Positions 1 to 4,934 of a stretch of 6,912 nucleotides of DNA are shown here, one piece after another. The position numbers were made by a program, and so were the translations under genes. Location of the stretch: NCBI GenBank assembly GCA_038230595.1, contig JBBRMY010000129.1, positions 1-6,912 on the forward strand. The letters run 5' to 3'. The notes under the pieces were generated by a model, which did not search any database, was not told the origin of the DNA, and saw only the letters and a list, made by a program, of their open reading frames with translations. Positions within the stretch are counted from its first letter, which is position 1. Each line of letters begins with the position of its first letter. This DNA is from JBBRMY01 sp038230595 (GTDB lineage Bacteria; Bacteroidota; Ignavibacteria; Tepidaquicellales; Tepidaquicellaceae).

Positions 1-78
1 CAAATAAAAAGTATTGCCGCTGTTAATGTTTTAGTTCCGATTGATCGGAACAACACCAACAGCCGCTTGAAATGTTAG
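1..78 (+). CDS. C-terminal end of an unidentified gene, cut by the window edge
   Basis: An open frame enters from the left edge and runs 25 codons to a TAG at 76-78, ending in the residues NNTNSRLKC. First codon positions are mostly purine, as in the real genes of this window, which supports a genuine coding tail. The fragment is too short to assign to a family. It contains the stretch AAVNVLVPIDR, which I do not recognise. Its stop lies 23 bases before the preferred start of the HAD gene on the same strand and overlaps the alternative start at 72, so the two genes may be co-transcribed. It could also be a chance open stretch. Confidence 0.45.
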   Translation, partial: QIKSIAAVNVLVPIDRNNTNSRLKC

Positions 79-101
79 ATGATTTACTAAATTTTATAAA
101 T

Positions 102-719
102 ATGACAAAAATAAAAGCTCTGTTCACTGATATCGGTGGAGTTTTACTTACAAATGGCTGGGATACAGCGTCACGAAATAAGGCAGTTGAAAAATATGGA
201 CTTCAGAGTGAGAAAGACGAAATATTTGAGAGGCATCATTTATCTTTTGATACTTATGAGCTGGGTAAAACATCTTTAGATGAATATCTTGATAAAACGT
301 TTTTCTTTAAAAGCAGGGAATTCTCAAAAAAAGAGTTTAAGGAATTTATGTTTGAGCAGTCAAAGCCATTTGATGATATGCTTGAAATGGTGTCCCGGCT
401 TAAGCAAAAGTATTCGCTCAAAACTGCTGTTGTAAGCAACGAAGGCAAGGAGCTTAATACTTACAGAATAAAAAAGTTCGGACTTGGATTATTTATTGAT
501 GCTTTTATTTCATCTTCTTATGTACATCTTCGCAAGCCTGATATGGATATTTTTAAAATGGCTCTGGATATTATGCATTGTCCGCCTAATGAAGTTGTTT
601 ACATTGATGACAGAATGCTCTTTGTTGAAATTGCAAGTAAAGCGGGCATTAATGCAATACACCATACCGATTATCAAAGCACTCTAAAAATATTATCTGA
701 ATTTAATTTGAATTTATAA
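102..719 (+). CDS. HAD-superfamily hydrolase (subfamily IA, YihX-like phosphatase)
   Basis: Likely a cytoplasmic phosphatase of 205 residues acting on a small phosphorylated metabolite; the substrate is unknown. All four HAD motifs are visible. Motif I is TDIGGVL, with the presumed nucleophile Asp10. Motif II is VVSNEG, with Ser112. The motif III lysine is Lys145 in LRKPD. Motif IV is VVYIDD, with Asp169/Asp170. Residues of about 15-90 form the helical cap expected for subfamily I. The second aspartate of the classical DxD is Gly12, as in the DxGxV group that includes E. coli YihX (a glucose-1-phosphatase), so chemistry is plausible but not assured. I chose ATG 102 because it places motif I at residue 10, the usual spacing. 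ATG 72 in the same frame would add ten residues and overlap the preceding stop. Neither has a clear Shine-Dalgarno. It ends four bases before transketolase, suggesting an operon. Confidence 0.85.
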   Translation: MTKIKALFTDIGGVLLTNGWDTASRNKAVEKYGLQSEKDEIFERHHLSFDTYELGKTSLDEYLDKTFFFKSREFSKKEFKEFMFEQSKPFDDMLEMVSRLKQKYSLKTAVVSNEGKELNTYRIKKFGLGLFIDAFISSSYVHLRKPDMDIFKMALDIMHCPPNEVVYIDDRMLFVEIASKAGINAIHHTDYQSTLKILSEFNLNL

Positions 720-723
720 TATC

Positions 724-2742
724 ATGGCAGAAAAAAATATCGATCAGCTTTGCATTAACACTATCAGAACACTTTCTATTGATGCAGTTCAGAAAGCAAA
801 TTCCGGACATCCGGGAATGCCTATGGATGCAGCTCCAATGGCGCATGTACTCTGGTCAGAATTTATGAATTACGATCCTGAAAACACTGAATGGATTAAC
901 CGCGACAGGTTTGTTCTTTCTGCCGGTCATGGCTGTATGCTTCTTTACAGTATTCTGCATCTTACAGGATATAAGATCTCAATGGATGATCTGAAAAATT
1001 TCCGACAGCTTGACAGTATAACACCCGGGCATCCGGAATATGGTCTAACTCCGGGAATCGAAACAACTACCGGACCGCTAGGGCAGGGATTCGTTAACGG
1101 TGTGGGATTTGCGGTTGCTCAGAAATATCTTGCTGCAAAATATAATAAGCCGGGTTATGAAATATTTAATTACAGAATATTTGGTATCTGCAGTGACGGT
1201 GATCTTATGGAAGGTATCTCTGCAGAGTCTGCCTCTTTTGCAGGTCATCTGAAGCTTGGGAATATTATTTATTTCTATGATGATAATCATATTTCTATAG
1301 AAGGAAAAACAGAAATAACTTTTACTGACGATACTACAAAGCGTTTTGAATCTTACGGATGGCATGTTCAGTATGTTGAAGATGGAAATGATGTCGCAGC
1401 TTTATCAGAAGCTGTTAAAAAAGCTATTGAAGTAACGGATAAGCCGTCCCTAATAAGAGTAAGAACTCACATTGCCTTTGGCAGTCCGAACAAAGTGGAT
1501 ACAGCCGGAGCGCACGGATCACCTCTCGGACCTGAAGAAGTTAAGTTAACAAAAGAAGCTTATGGCGTTGATCCTGAAAAATTCTTTTTTGCTCCGGATG
1601 AAGTTTATGACTTTTATAAAAAAAGAGTAGAAAAAAATAAAAAAGCTGAAAGTGAGTGGAATGATCTATATTCTCGGTATAAAAAAGAATTTCCAGACCT
1701 TGCTGATGAATATGAAAAAAATTCTTCAGGTAAGCCGGATCTTAACTGGAATAAAATACTTCCAAAATTTGATCCTTCAGAAAAAGGAAATGAAAAGGGG
1801 ATTGAGACAAGAAAAGCCTCTGCTAAAGTAATTAATGCAATTGCTCCTCATCTGCCATTGTTTATCGGCGGCTCGGCAGATCTTGCACCGTCAACTGATA
1901 CGACAATTAATGATGCCGGATCATACAGTCCGGAAAATTACGCAGGCAGGAATTTTCATTTTGGAGTTCGTGAACATTCAATGGGAGCTCAACTTAATGG
2001 CATGAACCTCACAAAAGGTATTATTGCATTCGGTGCGACGTTCCTCATCTTTTCTGATTATATGAAGCCTGCAATTCGTCTCGCAGGCATAATGAAGCTT
2101 AGATCAATATTTGTTTTTACACATGATAGCATTGGATTGGGTGAAGATGGTACAACTCACCAGCCCATCGAACAGCTATTAGCATTGAGAGCTACTCCAA
2201 ATGTTACAGTTATTCGTCCGGCAGACGCAAATGAAACATCGTATGCCTGGCAGACAGCCATCGAGCATACAACAGGTCCGGTTTGCATTGTACTTACCCG
2301 TCAAAAAGTACCTGTTATAGATCAGACAAAATATTCTTCAGCAGAGAATTTATTGAAAGGTGCTTATACTTTAAATAAAATAGAAGGAAAGGCCGAGATA
2401 ATTTTAATAGCTACCGGTTCTGAATTACAGCTTGCAGTAAAAGCATCTGAGGAATTAGGTAAAGAGGGAATTAAAGCTTCTGTTGTAAGTATGCCATCAT
2501 GGGAATTATTCGAGAAGCAATCTCAGGAATATAAAAATTCTGTTTTCCCTAAAGATGTTAAGAAAAGAATTTCAATAGAAGCAGCAACATCAGTCGGCTG
2601 GACAAAATATGTTGGAGATGAAGGGGAATGCATCTCAATAGATCATTTCGGAGAATCAGCTCCTGCTGAATTATTATTTAAAAGGTTTGGCTTCACTACT
2701 GAGAATGTAATTTCAGTATCGAAAAAGCTTTTGAATAAATAA
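724..2742 (+). CDS. tkt: Transketolase
   Basis: A complete 672-residue transketolase, close to the 663 residues of E. coli TktA. It moves two-carbon ketol units between sugar phosphates in the non-oxidative pentose phosphate pathway, using thiamine diphosphate and a divalent metal, in the cytoplasm. The N-terminal cofactor domain shows SGHPG (His29), GHG (68-70), GPLGQG (117-122), and the diphosphate/metal motif SDGDLMEG (157-164) followed by DDNHIS (Asn188). AHGSPLG (about 262-269) carries a conserved histidine. The middle domain has GGSADLAPS (382-390), GVREH with catalytic Glu417, and HDSIGLGEDGTTHQP (467-481). The C-terminal domain ends with HFGESAPAELLF (641-652). The start at 724 matches the family N-terminus and is four bases after the HAD stop; no Shine-Dalgarno is apparent. 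No key residue is missing. No terminator is visible in the 70 bases downstream. Confidence 0.98.
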   Translation: MAEKNIDQLCINTIRTLSIDAVQKANSGHPGMPMDAAPMAHVLWSEFMNYDPENTEWINRDRFVLSAGHGCMLLYSILHLTGYKISMDDLKNFRQLDSITPGHPEYGLTPGIETTTGPLGQGFVNGVGFAVAQKYLAAKYNKPGYEIFNYRIFGICSDGDLMEGISAESASFAGHLKLGNIIYFYDDNHISIEGKTEITFTDDTTKRFESYGWHVQYVEDGNDVAALSEAVKKAIEVTDKPSLIRVRTHIAFGSPNKVDTAGAHGSPLGPEEVKLTKEAYGVDPEKFFFAPDEVYDFYKKRVEKNKKAESEWNDLYSRYKKEFPDLADEYEKNSSGKPDLNWNKILPKFDPSEKGNEKGIETRKASAKVINAIAPHLPLFIGGSADLAPSTDTTINDAGSYSPENYAGRNFHFGVREHSMGAQLNGMNLTKGIIAFGATFLIFSDYMKPAIRLAGIMKLRSIFVFTHDSIGLGEDGTTHQPIEQLLALRATPNVTVIRPADANETSYAWQTAIEHTTGPVCIVLTRQKVPVIDQTKYSSAENLLKGAYTLNKIEGKAEIILIATGSELQLAVKASEELGKEGIKASVVSMPSWELFEKQSQEYKNSVFPKDVKKRISIEAATSVGWTKYVGDEGECISIDHFGESAPAELLFKRFGFTTENVISVSKKLLNK

Positions 2743-2812
2743 ACTTGTATTAATATTAATTGAATTATCCCGGATTTAAAATATTCTTTTTATAAATTAA
2801 ACTAATATATCT

Positions 2813-3379
2813 ATGAAATATATTCTGAAATATTCCTTTGCTGTTTTATTACTTTTTATTTTATGTGGTTCTGCTTATTCACAGGATGATATACTGAACA
2901 AAGCAAAGCTCGGAATGTCAACCAATGATCTGCTGACTGCTTTTAAAGATCAGGGGATTGCGCAGTATAAGGGTTACGATAAGAACAATGACAATGATAA
3001 CGATAGAGACAACGATAATGACAATGATGATGATAATAACAATAACCGTGATAATCAGAGAGTTAAATACCAGATACCTTCATATTCATTAAGCGGTAAC
3101 GATTGCAATGTAACTTTTTATACTGACAGAAATAAACTAAGAAAGATACAGTTCAATCTTTCACGCTCTTCTTCAGATAAAGCCAAAGATGTATTTGATA
3201 AATGGGTTACAGATCTTAATTCAAAATATGGCAGTATGGTTAACACTCATGATTATTCATACGGAAATAAAACAGAATTAAACCGTGACTGGCAAAGCGG
3301 AAATGTAAGAGTGAGCCTTCATTACTTTCAAATGAGCAGCGATAAATATTGCGACCTGAGTTACTATTACGATAATTGA
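2813..3379 (+). CDS. Exported protein of unknown function with Asp/Asn-rich tract
   Basis: A 188-residue protein I cannot assign to a named family. Residues 1-23 form a Sec signal peptide: basic start MKYILK, hydrophobic core, likely cleavage after AYS with Gln24 as first mature residue. The mature part opens with KLGMSTNDLLTAF (32-44), reminiscent of the first helix of small BamE/SmpA-like periplasmic domains; this is a resemblance only. Residues 56-81 are almost purely Asp and Asn with a few Arg/Lys. The rest (about 84-188) alternates short polar/aromatic segments, probably beta strands, around a helix SDKAKDVFDKWVTDL. The only mature cysteines, Cys98 and Cys180, could form a disulfide in the periplasm or outside. 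No Shine-Dalgarno is seen before the ATG. It follows transketolase by 70 bases and precedes two hairpins, so it may be the last gene of that transcript. Confidence 0.8.
   Translation: MKYILKYSFAVLLLFILCGSAYSQDDILNKAKLGMSTNDLLTAFKDQGIAQYKGYDKNNDNDNDRDNDNDNDDDNNNNRDNQRVKYQIPSYSLSGNDCNVTFYTDRNKLRKIQFNLSRSSSDKAKDVFDKWVTDLNSKYGSMVNTHDYSYGNKTELNRDWQSGNVRVSLHYFQMSSDKYCDLSYYYDN
2978..3055 (+). repeat. In-frame GAY/AAY low-complexity tract (Asp/Asn run)
   Basis: Twenty-six consecutive codons (residues 56-81 of the exported protein) are nearly all GAT/GAC or AAT/AAC, interrupted only by a few Lys/Arg codons. At DNA level it is a degenerate trinucleotide repeat of RAY type, prone to length change by slippage. 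At protein level it is a very acidic, flexible loop that could bind divalent cations, but it lacks the glycine spacing of EF-hand, dockerin or thrombospondin type 3 repeats. Confidence 0.85.
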
Positions 3380-3394
3380 ATATAAACATATGCA

Positions 3395-3422
3395 ACCTGA
3401 CAGGATTGAAAACCTGTCAGGT
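3395..3422. repeat. Perfect 10-bp inverted repeat (stem-loop)
   Basis: ACCTGACAGG at 3395-3404 is the exact reverse complement of CCTGTCAGGT at 3413-3422, around an 8-base loop (attgaaaa). It lies 15 bases after the stop of the exported protein and 13 bases before the strong terminator. It has no T-tract directly after it, so it is not a classical terminator by itself. It may stabilise the 3' end of the transcript or be a copy of a dispersed extragenic repeat. Similar CCTGTCAGG hairpins are, as I recall, common between genes in Bacteroidota; that part is memory, not shown here. Confidence 0.75.
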
Positions 3423-3435
3423 CAAGTTCTAAAAC

Positions 3436-3472
3436 AAAAAAGGTTTTCATCTCACGATGAAAACCTTTTTTT
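3436..3472. terminator. Strong intrinsic terminator after the transketolase block
   Basis: Six A plus GGTTTTCATC (3442-3451) pairs perfectly with GATGAAAACC (3456-3465) plus six T, giving a 16-bp stem with a TCAC tetraloop, followed by more T-rich sequence. Because A-tract and T-tract flank the stem symmetrically it could stop transcription from either side, but its genes here lie on the plus strand on both sides. It should end the transcript of the exported-protein gene before the T9SS gene. Confidence 0.9.
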
Positions 3473-3562
3473 ATTTGTTTTCTTCGAATAATTTTAAGAT
3501 TTATTTTATGTATACTATTGATTTATTAAATTTTATATGATAAATTCATTCATCGTTCAATT

Positions 3563-3567
3563 AAAGG
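3563..3567 (+). promoter_or_regulatory. Shine-Dalgarno-like AAAGG before the T9SS propeller gene
   Basis: AAAGG ends 7 bases before ATG 3575. It is the only recognisable Shine-Dalgarno among the complete starts in this window, where starts otherwise lack one, and it supports 3575 as the true start. The upstream 90 bases are very AT-rich and should hold the promoter, but I cannot define its boxes. Confidence 0.5.
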
Positions 3568-3574
3568 TAAGATA

Positions 3575-4396
3575 ATGAAAACTATTATTATAATTTTACT
3601 ATTAGCAGTTTCCATTCCTGCATATTCAGATTATGGATGGCTTCGCCAAAATTCCAATACAACAAATAAATTCAGTGGAGTTTATATGTTCGACCAAAGC
3701 CGGGCTATAGCAGTTGGTTTCAATGGTTTGATGAGAACAACTACAAATGGTGGAATTGTATGGCAGCTTTCTTCAACTGGTATTAGCACAAATTTTCATA
3801 AAGTATTCTTTTTAAATAATAATATAGGAATTATAATTGGTGAGCAGGGTCTGCTGATTAGAACAACTGACGGAGGTTCTACATGGAATTCGATATCAAT
3901 GGGTACTTCTTTAAACTTGGCAACAATACGATTTATAAAAATTGCAGGCGATGTGACAAACACAGGATTTGTTACCGGTGAAAATGGATTAGTATACAAA
4001 ACAACAAATGCCGGGGCAAATTGGGATCTATTATCTACGGGTACTGCCCAGCTACTAACTGGAATAAGCTTTCCCGATATGACTACAGGATATGCAGCAG
4101 GATATAACAGCACTTTGATAAAAACAACTAACGGTGGTACTACCTGGACTCCCAAAAATACCGGTACTTCCGGTGTCACTTTTTATGGGATGGAATTTTT
4201 TGATGCAAATAATGGAGTTATTACTGGTGGGAGCGCAAGCTATACAGACGGTAAAATTCTTATCACTACAGATGGTGGAAGTACATGGTCAGTAAAGCTC
4301 AATTTCCCTTCAGCCAATTTTACAATCCCACATTATTTGAACAGGCTTAATTTTATTTGTCGTGGGAAATGGCGGTACAATTTTAAGATCGTATGA
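3575..4396 (+). CDS. YCF48-like propeller, N-terminal part of a frameshifted T9SS-secreted protein
   Basis: The first 273-codon piece of a broken gene. Residues 1-18 are a Sec signal peptide (MKTIIII..., cleavage likely after AYS). Five propeller repeats of the YCF48/BNR-like type follow, each with a G-x-x-G-x-(I/L)-x-(K/R)-T-T-x-G-G-x-x-W core: near 47-63, 88-104, 134-150, 175-191 and 217-238. The last good match to the family is near residue 255-263. The final ten residues (RGKWRYNFKIV) are out of frame and end at a TGA. The sixth repeat continues in the overlapping frame that begins at 4362, so this is one gene with the piece downstream, not a separate short protein. As it stands the product would be exported to the periplasm but would lack the sorting domain. 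The propeller's role is not determinable; such proteins in this phylum are usually surface or extracellular. Confidence 0.85.
   Translation: MKTIIIILLLAVSIPAYSDYGWLRQNSNTTNKFSGVYMFDQSRAIAVGFNGLMRTTTNGGIVWQLSSTGISTNFHKVFFLNNNIGIIIGEQGLLIRTTDGGSTWNSISMGTSLNLATIRFIKIAGDVTNTGFVTGENGLVYKTTNAGANWDLLSTGTAQLLTGISFPDMTTGYAAGYNSTLIKTTNGGTTWTPKNTGTSGVTFYGMEFFDANNGVITGGSASYTDGKILITTDGGSTWSVKLNFPSANFTIPHYLNRLNFICRGKWRYNFKIV
4331..4364 (+). other. Frameshift site in the T9SS propeller gene
   Basis: Reading must move to the frame one base later to continue the repeat pattern from LNRLNFIC into GNGGTILRSYDGG. Removing one base near 4359-4362, for example the C at 4361, gives LNRLNFICVGNGG, a natural repeat boundary. 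A shift slightly earlier (about 4338-4341, just after a TGA in the second frame) is also possible. No slippery heptamer followed by a clear structure is visible, so a mutation or sequencing error is likelier than programmed shifting. Confidence 0.75.
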
Positions 4397-4826
4397 TGGA
4401 GGTAACAACTGGACATTGCAAAACAATCAGTCGACTGATTATACAACTGATTTTTGTTTCTCAGACTCTTTAACAGGTATAGCTGTTGGATGGAATGGTT
4501 CAATTGTAAAAACTACATCAGGCGGCACTACAGGTATTACTTTAGAGCAGGGTATATTACCGGACAGATTTTCTTTATCTCAGAATTTCCCGAACCCATT
4601 TAATCCTGAAACACGAATTAATTTTGCAATACAGGGTTCCGGATTTACAACATTGAAAGTTTACAGCCTGAACGGCAGGGAAGCAGTGTCATTGGTAAAT
4701 GATAATTTAAATCCGGGCAACTATTCCATCAGCTTCAACGGATCTTCATTATCTTCAGGAATTTATTTTTACACACTACATTCGGGTGATTTTGTAGAAA
4801 CTAAAAAAATGCTACTTTTGAAATGA
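4362..4826 (+). CDS. C-terminal part of the frameshifted propeller with T9SS type A sorting domain
   Basis: The second piece, 155 codons including the stop. It opens with propeller repeat six (GNGGTILRSYDGGNNW) and a shorter repeat seven (AVGWNGSIVKTTSGG, about 41-55), completing seven repeats with the upstream piece. Residues 66-154 form a T9SS type A C-terminal sorting domain: LPDRFSLSQNFPNPFNPET, then a strand region (TTLKVYSLNGREAVSLV), LNPGNYSISFNGSSLSSGIYFYTL, and the final KKMLLLK. This domain directs passage through the outer membrane and is normally removed or used for surface attachment. The frame opens with GTG (4362), but this lies inside a repeat and there is no Shine-Dalgarno, so independent translation is unlikely. 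A convergent gene lies downstream beyond a terminator. Confidence 0.88.
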   Translation: MGNGGTILRSYDGGNNWTLQNNQSTDYTTDFCFSDSLTGIAVGWNGSIVKTTSGGTTGITLEQGILPDRFSLSQNFPNPFNPETRINFAIQGSGFTTLKVYSLNGREAVSLVNDNLNPGNYSISFNGSSLSSGIYFYTLHSGDFVETKKMLLLK

Positions 4827-4865
4827 AGCTATACGGGTTTGCAAAAAAGTGATCAAAATATATTG

Positions 4866-4909
4866 TAACAAAAAAGGTTTTCACCTTGCGATGAAAACCT
4901 TTTTTGTTA
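4866..4909. terminator. Bidirectional intrinsic terminator between convergent genes
   Basis: TAACAAAAAAGGTTTTCA (4866-4883) is the exact reverse complement of TGAAAACCTTTTTTGTTA (4892-4909), an 18-bp stem. The apex holds a C/A mismatch, one C-G pair and a TTGC loop. A- and T-tracts on both sides let it serve both the plus-strand T9SS gene (stop 4826) and the minus-strand transglycosylase gene (stop at 4935). Its core is 33/36 identical to the terminator at 3436-3472. Confidence 0.9.
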
Positions 4910-4934
4910 TTCCTTTTTTGAGGGGTACTATAAT

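Noticed and set aside
1078..1365. 95-codon open frame on the minus strand within transketolase.
   Set aside because: It lies opposite the conserved thiamine diphosphate-binding region; the Cys/Phe-rich product has no family features.
2749..2760. Twelve-base perfect palindrome ATTAATATTAAT just after transketolase.
   Set aside because: Made only of A and T in an AT-rich gap; no loop, no T-tract and no second copy seen, so neither a terminator nor an operator can be supported.
2858..2866. Possible lipobox around Cys18 (FILC) in the exported protein.
   Set aside because: The residue before Cys is Leu, not Gly/Ala/Ser, and a standard signal peptidase I site (AYS before Gln24) follows.
3511..3516. 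TATACT, a near match to a sigma-70 -10 box upstream of the T9SS gene.
   Set aside because: No -35-like box at suitable spacing and no Bacteroidota-type TTTG/TAnnTTTG pair; in such AT-rich sequence a chance match is expected.
3796..4179. 127-codon open frame on the minus strand opposite the propeller repeats.
   Set aside because: It is the antisense shadow of repeated Gly/Thr-rich propeller codons; the plus strand has clear family repeats and a signal peptide.
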